From: Yoonia sp.
GTDB lineage: Bacteria > Pseudomonadota > Alphaproteobacteria > Rhodobacterales > Rhodobacteraceae
Length of the DNA: 41,830 nucleotides
Assembly: GCF_017854565.1 (NCBI RefSeq)
Contig: NZ_JAFMHJ010000030.1
Location: forward strand, 1-41,830
Direction of reading: 5' to 3'
Position numbers and translations under genes: made by a program. Under the pieces are notes generated by a model. That model ran no database searches, was not told where the DNA came from, and saw only the letters and a program-made list of their open reading frames with translations. Numbering within the stretch: the stretch's first letter is position 1; every line of letters begins with the position of its first letter. This document shows, piece by piece, positions 7,522 to 16,152 of the stretch.

Positions 7522-8664
7522 TCAGGCGAAATAATCGGTCAAAATCCGCCGGTAAATCGCCTTGAGTTGGACGATCTGCGCGACCGCGACCCGTTCATCC
7601 ACCTGATGCATGGTCTTTCCGACCAGACCGAATTCCACGACCGGACAGTGATCCTTGACGAACCGCGCATCCGACGTGCCCCCCGACGTCGACAGAACCG
7701 GCTTCCGGCCTGTCTCGGCCTGCACCGCCGCACTGATCAAATCCGACAAATCGCCCGGCGGCGTCAGGAAACTTTCGCCTGATACCTTGACCGTGTTGTC
7801 AATCCCAACACCGTATTCCGTGGCGATCTTTGCGGCTTCGCCGTTCAGCCAGTCAATGATGGACTGGCTGGAATGGGCGTCGTTAAACCGCACATTCACG
7901 GTCGCACGGCAGGTCGCCGGGATCACATTCGTCGCCGGGTTCCCTGTATCAATAGTCACCACGGCCAAGCTTGACGCATCAAAATGTTCTGTCCCCTCGT
8001 CCAGTACATGCGATGACAACCGATCCATCAAACGGGCCATCGCCGGCAGGGGGTTTTTCGCGCGGTGCGGATAAGCGGCATGGCCCTGCACCCCGCGCAC
8101 CGTGAACCACACCGTCAGAGACCCACGTCGGCCAATCTTCATCGCCTCGCCCATCACATCCGGGCAGGTCGGTTCGCCCACCAGACAAACCGACATCGCC
8201 TCGTTGTTGGCAGCCATCCAATCCAGCAAGGCGGTCGTGCCATCCAATGCATCGCCTTCCTCGTCCCCGGTAATGGCCAATACGACCGCACCGTCAGGGG
8301 GCGTTTCGGTCACAAAATCAATCGCTGCGGCAGCAAATGCGGCCACACCGGATTTCATGTCCGTGGACCCTCGACCATAAAGATAGCCATCCCTGATCTG
8401 GGCGCCAAACGGATCCACGGACCAATCCGCCGCGTCGCCAATCGGCACCACATCGGTATGGCCGTTAAAGCCGAACGTCCGGTTCGCCCCCCGACGACCC
8501 CAGCGGGCAAACAGGTTCGCAACGCCGCCGCGATCCACACGGGTGCAGGTGAAACCCGCATCTGACAACAGCCGTTCCAGCAAAACGAGAGCGCCGCCCT
8601 CAATCGGCGTGACCGAGGGGCAGCGGACCAGATCAGCGGTCAGGGCAACGGGATCAATGGGCAT
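7522..8664 (-). CDS. dapE: Succinyl-diaminopimelate desuccinylase
   Basis: DapE hydrolyses N-succinyl-LL-diaminopimelate to LL-diaminopimelate and succinate in lysine and peptidoglycan-precursor synthesis. The 380-residue length fits DapE. M20-family metal ligands and catalytic residues are visible: H69 and D71 (FNGHTDVVP), D102 ([10 protein letters not shown]), E135/E136 ([13 protein letters not shown]), a later segment with a lid-domain HAAYPH, and a C-terminal [11 protein letters not shown] plus [14 protein letters not shown]. The SGGTSDARF signature separates DapE from other M20 peptidases such as ArgE. It converges with nothing and is read toward rnr. It diverges from amtB across a 341-base spacer. 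dapD, the succinyltransferase of the same branch, lies at 11917-12744. Confidence 0.95.
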   Translation of the reverse strand: MPIDPVALTADLVRCPSVTPIEGGALVLLERLLSDAGFTCTRVDRGGVANLFARWGRRGANRTFGFNGHTDVVPIGDAADWSVDPFGAQIRDGYLYGRGSTDMKSGVAAFAAAAIDFVTETPPDGAVVLAITGDEEGDALDGTTALLDWMAANNEAMSVCLVGEPTCPDVMGEAMKIGRRGSLTVWFTVRGVQGHAAYPHRAKNPLPAMARLMDRLSSHVLDEGTEHFDASSLAVVTIDTGNPATNVIPATCRATVNVRFNDAHSSQSIIDWLNGEAAKIATEYGVGIDNTVKVSGESFLTPPGDLSDLISAAVQAETGRKPVLSTSGGTSDARFVKDHCPVVEFGLVGKTMHQVDERVAVAQIVQLKAIYRRILTDYFA

Positions 8665-9005
8665 GGGGCAGGCTCCTTTGCGCTATGGCTAGCGTGAAGG
8701 GCGGGGGGATGCAATTCACCGGGTGTGCGAATGTGCGGACGTGGACGTAATCCCCTTTCCATGGGGGTCTGATTTATGTCGCGATGAATTTCCAATGCAG
8801 TCCCAACATCATGTCCCAAATCAAAGTCGTGGCGCCTGCTTTCACATCGCGCGAGTTCATAAATGTGGGCGCGCGGGTGGCTAAGAACTAGATTGCGCCG
8901 AACACAAACTTGACTAAAAATAGAGCAAAATGGACATAAATTGGCCTAACTTTTGGGCGAAAAAAAAAGTCAACCCATAGTGTTTTTTATAGTAGAGAGT
9001 ACGAA
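8665..9005. other. Divergent spacer between dapE and amtB
   Basis: This 341-base gap holds no gene I can support. Its right half is AT-rich and must contain the amtB promoter. TTGACT at 8910-8915 could be a -35 box but has only a poor -10 (CATAAA at 8935-8940, 19-base spacing). TGGC-N7-TTGG at 8942-8956 resembles a sigma-54 site with one key base missing. A CACC-G-GGTG palindrome lies at 8717-8725 and CCCC…GGGG arms near 8752-8767. None of these is conclusive. Confidence 0.4.
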
Positions 9006-10292
9006 ATGAGAAAAGTTGTTGGAGTCGCATTGCTAGCTGCCCTGTTCGCCGGGCCTGCGCAAGCGCAACAGGCGTCGTCAGGTGTCTCACCCTTTGTCAT
9101 GAACACATTGTTCATCGTCTTCTGCGGCGTTCTGGTCATGTGGATGACAGCAGGCTTCGCGATGCTCGAAGCGGGCTTTGTTCGCGAGAAAAACGTCGTC
9201 AGCCAATGTGCCAAGAACATCGGTCTTTTTGCTATTGCATCGACGGCATTCATACTGAGCGGATACGGCCTCATGTTCCCAAATGGAAACTGGATCATGC
9301 CTGGTGTCTTGGGATTTTCTGGTGCCATCGAGATCACGGATGTTGTTGACAGTGGATCCGATTTCGTCGGTCGCGGTCATGCCGGCGCCGCTGATATTTT
9401 CTTTCAGTCCATGTTCTGCGTGGCTGTTGCGTCCATTGTGTCCGGAGCCATTGCTGAGCGCGTAAAGATTGTGTCGTTCTTCATCTTCACTGCCGTTTTG
9501 ACAGCCGTCATCTATCCCATTCAGGCCTCCTGGACATGGGGTGGCGGATTCTTGGCTGCTGACCTTGGTTTTAAAGATTTGGCCGGTAGTACGGTTGTTC
9601 ACGTCGTTGGCGGTGTTGCAGCATTGACCGGCGCGCTGTTTGTCGGTGCGCGCGAGGGGCGATTCATCGACGGAAAGAAAGTTGCCCTTGGCAATCACTC
9701 TTTGCCGCTGGCAACGATTGGGACCTTGATCTTGTGGATGGGGTGGTACGGGTTCAATGCGGGCTCCTACCTCAGCTTTGCATCAGATGCAGACGCAGCT
9801 AATGTGTCTCGCATTTTCCTCAATACGAACTTGGCCGCCGCAGGCGGGGTCATTGTTGCAGCGTTTCTGTCGTACCTGCGGGAGTTTCGCTTTGATCTTG
9901 CCTTCATGCTCAACGGGGCACTTGGTGGCTTGGTCGCGATCACTGCAGAGCCGCTCTTCCCTACACCCTTCTGGGCGTTTGCGGTTGGCATGGGCGGCGG
10001 CTTGATCATCTTCTGGGCCACTCAGATTCTCGACTACTTCAAAATTGACGACGTCGTGGGGGCCGTCCCGGTTCATCTGTTCTGCGGTATCTGGGGAACC
10101 ATTGCTGCGGGTTTCACAAACCCTGACGCGTCCGTTCTCGGGCAGCTGTCCTCAGTCTTGATCGTCATCACCTATGTTGGCGTGACGACCAGCATTGTCT
10201 GGATCGCGTTAAAAGAAACGTTGGGTGTTCGCATATCGGCTGCCAAGGAAGCATACGGCATCGATAAAAGCGACTTCGTACTGGACAACTGA
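9006..10292 (+). CDS. amtB: Ammonium transporter (Amt/MEP/Rh family)
   Basis: This inner-membrane channel conducts ammonia/ammonium. The 428-residue protein starts with a signal peptide (MRKVVGVALLAALFAGPAQAQ) and is followed by about eleven hydrophobic helices. The paired pore histidines are present as H199 (STVVHVVGG) and H357 (VPVHLFCGIWGT), along with the family motifs AGFAMLEAG and GGFLAADLG. The C-terminal tail (GVRISAAKEAYGIDKSDFVLDN) is the part that normally docks the PII protein GlnK. No glnK gene lies upstream or downstream, unlike the usual glnK-amtB pair, so PII control would have to come from elsewhere. The base composition looks less GC-rich than in neighbouring genes. A hairpin terminator follows. 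Confidence 0.95.
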   Translation: MRKVVGVALLAALFAGPAQAQQASSGVSPFVMNTLFIVFCGVLVMWMTAGFAMLEAGFVREKNVVSQCAKNIGLFAIASTAFILSGYGLMFPNGNWIMPGVLGFSGAIEITDVVDSGSDFVGRGHAGAADIFFQSMFCVAVASIVSGAIAERVKIVSFFIFTAVLTAVIYPIQASWTWGGGFLAADLGFKDLAGSTVVHVVGGVAALTGALFVGAREGRFIDGKKVALGNHSLPLATIGTLILWMGWYGFNAGSYLSFASDADAANVSRIFLNTNLAAAGGVIVAAFLSYLREFRFDLAFMLNGALGGLVAITAEPLFPTPFWAFAVGMGGGLIIFWATQILDYFKIDDVVGAVPVHLFCGIWGTIAAGFTNPDASVLGQLSSVLIVITYVGVTTSIVWIALKETLGVRISAAKEAYGIDKSDFVLDN

Positions 10293-10323
10293 TTTTTCAG
10301 TTATTGCGCGGCAAAATATGTAG

Positions 10324-10352
10324 CCAAGGCAAACCAAAATGGTTCGCCTTGG
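10324..10352 (+). terminator. Hairpin downstream of amtB
   Basis: The arms CCAAGGCAAACCA (10324-10336) and TGGTTCGCCTTGG (10340-10352) pair with one mismatch around an AAA loop, 31 bases after the amtB stop. No T-run follows (CCACGATAGG), so termination strength is uncertain, but its position fits the end of the amtB transcript. Confidence 0.6.
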
Positions 10353-10446
10353 CCACGATAGGCAGGCCGTCGTTTGCTAAATACACAATGAATAATCGGT
10401 AAGAGAGTTGCGATAATCGCGGTGGCCTCTTTTGGGAGTACGGTAA

Positions 10447-11151
10447 ATGAAAATGCTGGCGTGCGGTATTGCAATGTCGATTGGGGCTTTAGCGAGCGAC
10501 GTGATGGCTGACCAAATTTTGACCGTTGATGGAGAAGAATATTTGCTGTCTTCTCTGTTGGAGAATTGCCAGCGCATAACCGGCGATCCCGAGGCGCAGA
10601 TGGACTGTATCAGCGCTATTTCCCAGCTGCTCGCTGCAAAATCCGGCGAAGCACAAGAAACCGCTGTGTCCGTGACCCAAGCCTTGGATGCTTTGCGGGC
10701 TGTGGCCCAGTATCAAGACGACGAGTCGGGCCTGTCGATTACCGGATCGGACTGCAGCATCCACATCGTCTATTTCAACAACTATTTTCACATCAGTCGC
10801 CGTAACATTTCAACGATCGACCTGTTCAGCGCACAGTTTGATGCGTCGAAATTGCAGTATGATCAAATTGTCGAGGTTCAAGGAGCGCAAGCTCCGTTGT
10901 TACAAGGGTTCATGGCCCCCGGAACGAATGCGACGATGCGTGGTGGTGTCGCCCTCGAGTCGGCACAGCATAACTTTTCACCCAGATCTCCCCGGACGAC
11001 GATGGACGTTTATGCCAACGAAGTTGTCAGTCAACTGCCGGCCAAGGAAGATCAAACATTCGACTTTGTGCTGATCCATCCGAAACGCAGCCAAGCCAGC
11101 GCTGATATCTGGAGCGCTTTTGAGACTGTCGTGAAGGCATGCAAGCAGTGA
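10447..11151 (+). CDS. Exported protein of unknown function
   Basis: I do not recognise this 234-residue protein. It starts with a likely signal peptide (MKMLACGIAMSIGALASDVMA), so it should be periplasmic or secreted. The mature part has four cysteines (C41, C54, C103, C232) that could form two disulfides, a helical region around LLENCQRITGDPEAQMDC, and an aromatic segment IHIVYFNNYFHIS. No repeats, lipobox or membrane segment are seen. It lies 154 bases after amtB behind a hairpin, so it probably has its own promoter. Its lower GC content resembles amtB and differs from flanking genes, which may mean the two arrived or diverged together. The start has a weak purine-rich leader (GGGAGTACGGTAA). 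Confidence 0.7.
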   Translation: MKMLACGIAMSIGALASDVMADQILTVDGEEYLLSSLLENCQRITGDPEAQMDCISAISQLLAAKSGEAQETAVSVTQALDALRAVAQYQDDESGLSITGSDCSIHIVYFNNYFHISRRNISTIDLFSAQFDASKLQYDQIVEVQGAQAPLLQGFMAPGTNATMRGGVALESAQHNFSPRSPRTTMDVYANEVVSQLPAKEDQTFDFVLIHPKRSQASADIWSAFETVVKACKQ

Positions 11152-11182
11152 CCGCCCTCTTAAATCGCTCACAGCAAAATTG

Positions 11183-11198
11183 CCAAAGTGGACTTTGG
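11183..11198. repeat. 7-bp palindrome in an intergenic mosaic
   Basis: CCAAAGT-GG-ACTTTGG is a perfect palindrome, followed about 20 bases later by a partial second copy (GTCAAAGTGGGCGC). It lies between the ends of two convergent genes (10447-11151 plus, 11306-11638 minus) and may serve both as a weak terminator. It resembles short CAAAGTGGGC-type mosaic sequences that recur in alphaproteobacterial spacers; that is recalled, not searched. Confidence 0.45.
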
Positions 11199-11305
11199 CC
11201 GCAGTAGCGCAAATCGTCAAAGTGGGCGCAGAGCGTCTGTTCGTGGCTGCGCTAAATGACGCCTGTTTGGATTCTGAACATACGTAACGCCTACGCCGCC
11301 AAGAC

Positions 11306-11638
11306 CTATTTATCGTCCCCGAAAAACGGCGTCATCTGCGCCACGATCACGCTGTTTTCTTCCAGCGCGCGCTGCATCAGTGCCTTTTCTTCGTCGTCAA
11401 TGTCGTGCCCCTCTGCCAGCCGTTCGTCCAGCGTGCCATAGCCCGATACATCCAGCGGGGCCAAGTCAGCCTGTTTCAGGATCGCGACGGTTTCGCGTAC
11501 CGCCTCGGCCTCGTCCACGCCGCTGGCATAGCACATCAGGGCCGCGCCCGTGGCACCATCGGGCAGGCCGTCACCCGCGTTGCGGCCCACCTCGACCAGC
11601 AATGTGTAAACCTGCTGACGACTTGGTTTCTTGGTCAT
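11306..11638 (-). CDS. Small conserved-looking protein of unknown function
   Basis: The 110-residue product is acidic and has no signal peptide or membrane segment, so it should be cytoplasmic. I do not recognise a domain. The N-terminus (MTKKPSRQQVYTLLVEVGRN) and the acidic tail are the main features. The frame is open further upstream, but ATG 11638 is chosen because it overlaps the stop of the preceding gene in an ATGA arrangement. That overlap, plus the absence of any gap between the upstream membrane-protein gene and dapD, places it as the third gene of a dapD operon. It could be an accessory or simply hitch-hike; nothing in the sequence links it to lysine synthesis. Confidence 0.7.
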   Translation of the reverse strand: MTKKPSRQQVYTLLVEVGRNAGDGLPDGATGAALMCYASGVDEAEAVRETVAILKQADLAPLDVSGYGTLDERLAEGHDIDDEEKALMQRALEENSVIVAQMTPFFGDDK

Positions 11639-11916
11639 TGCGTACCCTTTTCTTCCCAGCGCGACCGGACTGCCCATATGGTCGAAACGATAATGACAAT
11701 CTGCAACGGCGCATAGATCAGCACCATCAAGAACAGAATTGTCACAAACAGCGGCAATTGCATCACATAGACAAACATCAGTGCAGGTTGCCATATCGCA
11801 GCCAGCACCACGGCGATGATGATGATGTCGATAACCACCGGCCCCCACGCCTCGCGGAGCGACGGGTGTTCACCCGCCGCAATGCGTTTGCGCGCCAAGG
11901 TCCGGCTGATGATCAT
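11635..11916 (-). CDS. Small inner-membrane protein of unknown function
   Basis: The 93-residue protein has a basic N-terminal 20 residues (MIISRTLARKRIAAGEHPSL) and then two or three hydrophobic helices (VVIDIIIIAVVLAAIW, LMFVYVMQLPLFVTILFLMVLIY, LQIVIIVSTIWAV). It is therefore a likely cytoplasmic-membrane protein. I do not recognise a family. Its ATG follows the dapD stop codon with no gap, and its own stop overlaps the next gene by ATGA, so the three genes are very probably one transcript with coupled translation. Confidence 0.72.
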   Translation of the reverse strand: MIISRTLARKRIAAGEHPSLREAWGPVVIDIIIIAVVLAAIWQPALMFVYVMQLPLFVTILFLMVLIYAPLQIVIIVSTIWAVRSRWEEKGTQ

Positions 11917-12744
11917 CTAATCGCGCAACAGGTCGTTGATACCGGTCTTGGACCGGGTCCGCTCGTCCACGCGCTTGACGATGACGGCGCAATACAGGTT
12001 GATGCCGTTCTTTGATGGCATGGACCCCGCGACGACGACCGAATAGGGCGGCACTTCACCATACATGACTTCACCGGTTTCGCGGTCAACGATCTTGGTC
12101 GATTGGCCGATGAACACGCCCATCCCCAGAACCGAACCCTCGCGGATGATACAACCCTCGACGACTTCGGACCTGGCCCCGATAAAACAGTTGTCTTCGA
12201 TGATCGTCGGGCCGGCCTGCATCGGCTCCAACACGCCGCCAATGCCAACGCCACCGGACAGATGCACGTTCTTGCCGATCTGTGCGCATGACCCAACCGT
12301 GGCCCAGCCATCAACCATCGTGCCTTCGTCAACATAGGCGCCAAGGTTCACAAACGACGGCATCAGCACAACGCCCTTGCCGATGAATGCCGACCGCCGC
12401 ACGATCGACCCCGGCACCGCGCGGAACCCCGCGTCGCGCCACTGGGTTTCGCCCCAGCCGTCAAACTTCGATGGCACCTTATCCCACCAGGTCGACCCGC
12501 CGTTGCCGCCGGAAATCGGCTCCATGTCGTTCAGGCGGAATGACAACAGCACCGCCTTCTTGGCCCATTGGTTCACATGCCACGACCCATCTTCGCGCTT
12601 TTCCGCCACACGCAATGCACCGCTGTCCAACGCATTCAGCGTCTCTTCGATGGCATCGCGGGTTTCACCCGTCGTTGCAGGGCTGATCGTATCGCGGGCA
12701 TCCCACGCGGCTTCGATTGCGGTCTCAAGGGCGGCGTTGGACAT
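11917..12744 (-). CDS. dapD: Tetrahydrodipicolinate N-succinyltransferase
   Basis: DapD transfers succinyl from succinyl-CoA to tetrahydrodipicolinate, the branch-committing step toward diaminopimelate and lysine. The 275-residue length matches the family. After an N-terminal helical part (residues 1-100, with [12 protein letters not shown]), the protein turns into hexapeptide repeats of a left-handed beta-helix ([39 protein letters not shown]). The late segment [19 protein letters not shown] and the [12 protein letters not shown] tail are typical of DapD. It is the first gene of an operon with two small downstream genes. dapE of the same pathway lies 3.3 kb away in the same orientation. Confidence 0.96.
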   Translation of the reverse strand: MSNAALETAIEAAWDARDTISPATTGETRDAIEETLNALDSGALRVAEKREDGSWHVNQWAKKAVLLSFRLNDMEPISGGNGGSTWWDKVPSKFDGWGETQWRDAGFRAVPGSIVRRSAFIGKGVVLMPSFVNLGAYVDEGTMVDGWATVGSCAQIGKNVHLSGGVGIGGVLEPMQAGPTIIEDNCFIGARSEVVEGCIIREGSVLGMGVFIGQSTKIVDRETGEVMYGEVPPYSVVVAGSMPSKNGINLYCAVIVKRVDERTRSKTGINDLLRD

Positions 12745-12829
12745 GGGTGGTCTCCAATTTCCTATGGTCAGCTATTGGAACGCGCTATAGACCACAAAAG
12801 GCCAAAAGCGCAATGCGAGGAAAAGCAGT

Positions 12830-13675
12830 ATGCAAGACAACCGACGCCACCCGTTCCGTGACAGTCACGAGGACCGGGAAGCAGCAACGCATACGCCCGA
12901 TACCGCCCAGACACGGGCGCCGTCCTATAAACTGGCCTTCGCCGACGATGACTTCATGTACCGCGAAGAACTGCGCCCCGTGCGGCTGCAACTGGAGCTG
13001 CTCAAGCCCGAAATGCTGATGAACGAGGCGGGGATCAACTCGACCATCGTTCTGTTCGGTGGCGCGCGCATTCCCGATCCGGTGAACAAGGCCGGCGCGG
13101 GCACCAAAACCCTCGCCGATCTGACGAAATATTATGCCGAGGCGCGGCGCTTTGCCCAGATCATGACCGCCAAATCGCTGGCCAAAGGCGGCAAGGACGA
13201 CGTGATCGTCACCGGCGGCGGTCCGGGTGTGATGGAGGCGGGCAATCGCGGCGCGGCGGATGCGGGCGGCAAATCCATCGGCTTCAACATCGTCCTGCCC
13301 CATGAACAGGCGCCGAACGAATATGTCACGCCAGAGCTGTGTTTCAACTTCCACTACTTCGGTATCCGCAAGATGCACTTCTTGATGCGCGCCTCTGCGA
13401 TCTGCGTTTTTCCGGGGGGGTTCGGCACGCTCGATGAAATGTTCGAAGCCCTGACCCTCATTCAGACCGGTCGTATGGCGCAGGTGCCGTTCTTGTTATT
13501 CGGCCGGTCGTTTTGGGAAAAGATCATCAACTGGGACGCATTGGCCGAAGCCGGCACGATATCGGCCGATGATCTGACGCTGTTCCGCTTTGTCGAAACC
13601 GCGGAAGAGGCCGTTGCAGCCTTGGAAAACTGGGCCGGCAGGGGCGAAAAGCGTGGGGTGCTGCCGGGCCGCTAG
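12830..13675 (+). CDS. LOG-family nucleotide 5'-monophosphate phosphoribohydrolase
   Basis: Proteins of this family (TIGR00730, LOG/PpnN type) split the N-glycosidic bond of nucleoside 5'-monophosphates, releasing base and ribose 5-phosphate. Plant homologues activate cytokinins, and bacterial PpnN adjusts purine pools. The signature residues are GGGPGVMEA (129-137) and PGGFGTLDE (195-203, with the catalytic Glu at 203). The 281-residue length includes an N-terminal extension of about 60 residues (with FMYREELRPVRLQLELLKPE) beyond the compact 190-residue LOG proteins. It diverges from dapD over an 85-base gap. I am sure of the family, less so of the physiological substrate. Confidence 0.88.
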   Translation: MQDNRRHPFRDSHEDREAATHTPDTAQTRAPSYKLAFADDDFMYREELRPVRLQLELLKPEMLMNEAGINSTIVLFGGARIPDPVNKAGAGTKTLADLTKYYAEARRFAQIMTAKSLAKGGKDDVIVTGGGPGVMEAGNRGAADAGGKSIGFNIVLPHEQAPNEYVTPELCFNFHYFGIRKMHFLMRASAICVFPGGFGTLDEMFEALTLIQTGRMAQVPFLLFGRSFWEKIINWDALAEAGTISADDLTLFRFVETAEEAVAALENWAGRGEKRGVLPGR

Positions 13676-13880
13676 GGGCTGCTATTACGGTGGTGGCCCG
13701 CGCGGCGGGGGGGCATTTCATGAAAAACTCAACGGTCAGCCGGTCCATCTGCCGGGCCTGCGCACGGCATCAGTGCCACAGCCCACACACGACCGGCGGC
13801 CCAGCCACACGACGCACGCACGCCAAACCCCTATCAGTGGCTGTGCCCGCCATGACAGCCACAGGGGGCACAGTGCTGCC

Positions 13881-14285
13881 CTAAACGGCCCGTGCGAACG
13901 ATGTGGCCATGTGCGAAAACGGTATGCCAAACCGCCGGATGAATTTTGCATGACGAAAGCCAAGGTCGGCCGCACTACAGATTTCCTTGCCTGACCGGTC
14001 TGCCAACGTCAGCCCGCCACCGCTTTTCACAAACCGATATCCGTGCTTTCGCAATCGTATCTGCACGTCGTTCCAATCATCCGCTGCCGTCAAATCGTCG
14101 GACAACTGTGCGCGCAGCGGGGCCAGCGCCTTGTCCGTCTTGACTGCCTTTGTGCGCAGCCGGCGGCGCAAATCATGCCGCAGCGCATTGCGCAGGATGT
14201 CGCCAATCGCCGCATCGTCGCGCCCACCCAGATGTTCCAGGGCGTCGACCAGTTCGGGGGGTAAACCAAGCACTATCTGTTTCAT
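13881..14285 (-). CDS. Small protein with ribbon-helix-helix-like N-terminus and relaxase-like C-terminal segment
   Basis: The 134-residue basic protein starts like a ribbon-helix-helix DNA binder (MKQIVLGLPPELVDALEHLGGRD, then helices rich in Arg/Lys). Its second half (DWNDVQIRLRKHGYRF, GGGLTLADRSGKEIC, LGFRHAKFIRRFG) resembles a short segment found beside TraI/MobA-type relaxases, where a W-x2-V…L-x3-G-Y/H unit is followed by G-x-GL-x-L-x-D. No nuclease domain or transfer genes are present, so a role in conjugation is unsupported. It may be a chromosomal DNA- or RNA-binding protein. It lies between LOG (convergent) and rlmN (same strand, 34 bases downstream), so it could be cotranscribed with neither or lead into rlmN's 3' end only. 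Confidence 0.6.
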   Translation of the reverse strand: MKQIVLGLPPELVDALEHLGGRDDAAIGDILRNALRHDLRRRLRTKAVKTDKALAPLRAQLSDDLTAADDWNDVQIRLRKHGYRFVKSGGGLTLADRSGKEICSAADLGFRHAKFIRRFGIPFSHMATSFARAV

Positions 14286-14319
14286 GCCGTCAATGGACCA
14301 GAACAGAGTGAATATTAAA

Positions 14320-15495
14320 TTAAAGTCCGGTCTCTGCCGCGATTTCCGCCCGGGTTTTTCGCGCCCGCTCGGTCGCGGATTTCAACTGCCCGCAGGCCGC
14401 CATGATGTCTTCGCCACGCGGTTTGCGTATGGGCGACGAATACCCGGCCCGATAAATGATATCGGCAAAGGCGCGAATGCGGTTATTCGACGACCGCTTA
14501 TAGGGCGCGCCGGGCCATTCGTTGAACGGGATCAAATTGATCTTGGCGGGAATACCTTCAATCAGTTTCACCAAACGGCGGGCATCGGCGTCACTGTCGT
14601 TCACCCCTTCCAGCATCACATATTCAAAGGTGATTCGCTCGGAGTTAGACACTTTGGGGTAATTGCGCAGCGCCTCGAGCAGATCAACCAGCGGCCAGCG
14701 CTTGTTGATCGGAACCAGCTTATCGCGCACCTCATCGGTGGTGGCATGGAACGAAATCGCCAGCTGGCAACCAATCTCTTCGGCGGTTCGGGCGATCTCG
14801 GGGACCACACCAGAGGTGGACAGCGTGATGCGGCGCCGCGATAGCGAAATCCCCTCGGGGTCCATCGCGATCTTCATAGCGTCGCGGACGTTTTCGAAAT
14901 TATACAGCGGCTCACCCATGCCCATCAGAACGACGTTCGACAAAAGACGGTTCTCGTCCCTTGGCGCACCGGGGACCGGCCATTCGCCCAGATCGTCACG
15001 GGCCAACATGATCTGCCCGATGATTTCCGCCGTTGTCAGATTGCGCACCAGCTTCTGGGTGCCCGTGTGACAGAACGAACATGTCAGCGTGCAACCCACC
15101 TGCGATGAAATGCACAGCGTGCCGCGATCAGTCTCGGGGATGTAAACAACCTCGACCTCATGACCGCCTGCAATCCGCACCAGATACTTGCGGGTGCCAT
15201 CGCCAGACACTTGCCGGGTCACGACCTGCGGCAGCCCGATCACAAAATTCTCGGCCAAAGTCGCGCGAACGCTTTTCGACAGATTTGTCATCTCGCCAAA
15301 ATCGCGCACACCCCAATGATACAGCCACTGCCATATCTGGTTCACCCGCATCTTGGCTTGCTTTTCCGCGATACCGACCTTGATCAAGACATCGCGCATT
15401 TGATCGCGCGACAGACCGATCAGGTTCTGCGGCCCCTCCGGCAACTTGCGAGGAATGGTCAGCACGTCGTGCGTGATAGGGGCGTTGGCGTCCAT
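14320..15495 (-). CDS. rlmN: 23S rRNA (A2503-C2) / tRNA (A37-C2) methyltransferase, radical SAM
   Basis: RlmN methylates C2 of A2503 in 23S rRNA and of A37 in some tRNAs using radical SAM chemistry with a methyl-cysteine intermediate. The 391-residue protein has the 4Fe-4S motif C135-x3-C139-x2-C142 ([12 protein letters not shown]), then [27 protein letters not shown] and [21 protein letters not shown]. The C-terminal [11 protein letters not shown] holds the second catalytic Cys. This separates it from Cfr-type resistance enzymes only by overall similarity and length. It follows the IalB-like gene on the same strand, but a strong palindrome lies between them, so it is probably transcribed separately. 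Confidence 0.96.
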   Translation of the reverse strand: MDANAPITHDVLTIPRKLPEGPQNLIGLSRDQMRDVLIKVGIAEKQAKMRVNQIWQWLYHWGVRDFGEMTNLSKSVRATLAENFVIGLPQVVTRQVSGDGTRKYLVRIAGGHEVEVVYIPETDRGTLCISSQVGCTLTCSFCHTGTQKLVRNLTTAEIIGQIMLARDDLGEWPVPGAPRDENRLLSNVVLMGMGEPLYNFENVRDAMKIAMDPEGISLSRRRITLSTSGVVPEIARTAEEIGCQLAISFHATTDEVRDKLVPINKRWPLVDLLEALRNYPKVSNSERITFEYVMLEGVNDSDADARRLVKLIEGIPAKINLIPFNEWPGAPYKRSSNNRIRAFADIIYRAGYSSPIRKPRGEDIMAACGQLKSATERARKTRAEIAAETGL

Positions 15496-15601
15496 GTCGA
15501 TACTCCGGATCGAGGGTCAAGCCTGTCATATAAGGGAAACGGGCGGCTTTCACAAGAAAACCAACCCGCTTCTTCCGAGCTTAAATATCCCCGCCGGAGG
15601 C

Positions 15602-15625
15602 GACGCATTTTCTAGAAAATGCGTC
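15602..15625 (-). terminator. 24-bp perfect palindrome ending the ialB-like gene
   Basis: A 12-bp arm GACGCATTTTCT meets its exact complement with no loop, starting at the last base of the stop codon. It is followed on the minus strand by a CGCCTCCGGCGGGGATATTTAAG stretch in two halves (a small CGCC…GGCG hairpin, then an AT-rich tail). The arrangement should end transcription of the IalB-like gene before rlmN. Confidence 0.65.
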
Positions 15626-16152
15626 TACCCTGCACAGCGGCTTGCGGCCTCTTCAACCGCCGCGGTAAAGCCCAGCAAACTAAAGGTATCCTGCGTTTGC
15701 GTGCCGCGCCCGGAACGCCCCGTCACGATGGCGTCCGCGCCGCGCTTCATCGCCGCCACGAATTTGGCATCATCCTCGGGTGTTGCCGGCCATGCGGTCT
15801 CATTCTCTGTGAACATGTCGAACGAAGTGCCGTCAACCTCCATCGTCACGGTGGATCCGCTCGCAAAAGGATAGCCCCCCGCAAACATCACCTGTCCTGC
15901 GACACCCTCAGCGGGCCGGAAGAAAACGATCAGGCGGATATCACCCCGGCGCACCGACACGATCGTGCCTTCGCGCTCGTTCACCGTCTCCTTGGGCGCA
16001 GACACGGCCCAGCATTCGTTCGGATCACTTTCGACAAACACGCTCCAGTCGGTGTTCGCCGCAACCCGGTTTTCACTTTCTTGCGCCCAGGCGGAGCCCG
16101 CCACAAAGACCGTTGCTACGACACCAATCGCGCGGGAAATATTCAAAATCAT
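15625..16152 (-). CDS. Invasion-associated locus B (IalB)-like secreted protein
   Basis: The 175-residue protein has a signal peptide (MILNISRAIGVVATVFVAGSAWA) and a mature part of the IalB type: a W-x-V-F segment near the start, a Cys in ECWAVSAPKE, then FFRPAEGVAGQVMFAGGYPF and late KRGADAIVTGRSGRGTQTQDTFSL. IalB was named for Bartonella red-cell entry, but free-living alphaproteobacteria carry many homologues of unknown role, so no pathogenicity is implied. ATG 16152 is chosen because GGAGG lies just upstream and the signal peptide starts there. The palindrome at its stop codon should terminate its transcript. Confidence 0.82.
   Translation of the reverse strand: MILNISRAIGVVATVFVAGSAWAQESENRVAANTDWSVFVESDPNECWAVSAPKETVNEREGTIVSVRRGDIRLIVFFRPAEGVAGQVMFAGGYPFASGSTVTMEVDGTSFDMFTENETAWPATPEDDAKFVAAMKRGADAIVTGRSGRGTQTQDTFSLLGFTAAVEEAASRCAG

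Noticed and set aside
8717..8725. CACC-G-GGTG palindrome as an NtrC site for amtB
   Set aside because: Arms of four bases without the TGCACC…GGTGCA spacing of NtrC sites, and it lies nearly 300 bases from the amtB start, nearer dapE.
13690..13884. 64-codon plus-strand frame after the LOG gene
   Set aside because: No ribosome site and no recognisable protein features in a 205-base convergent spacer.
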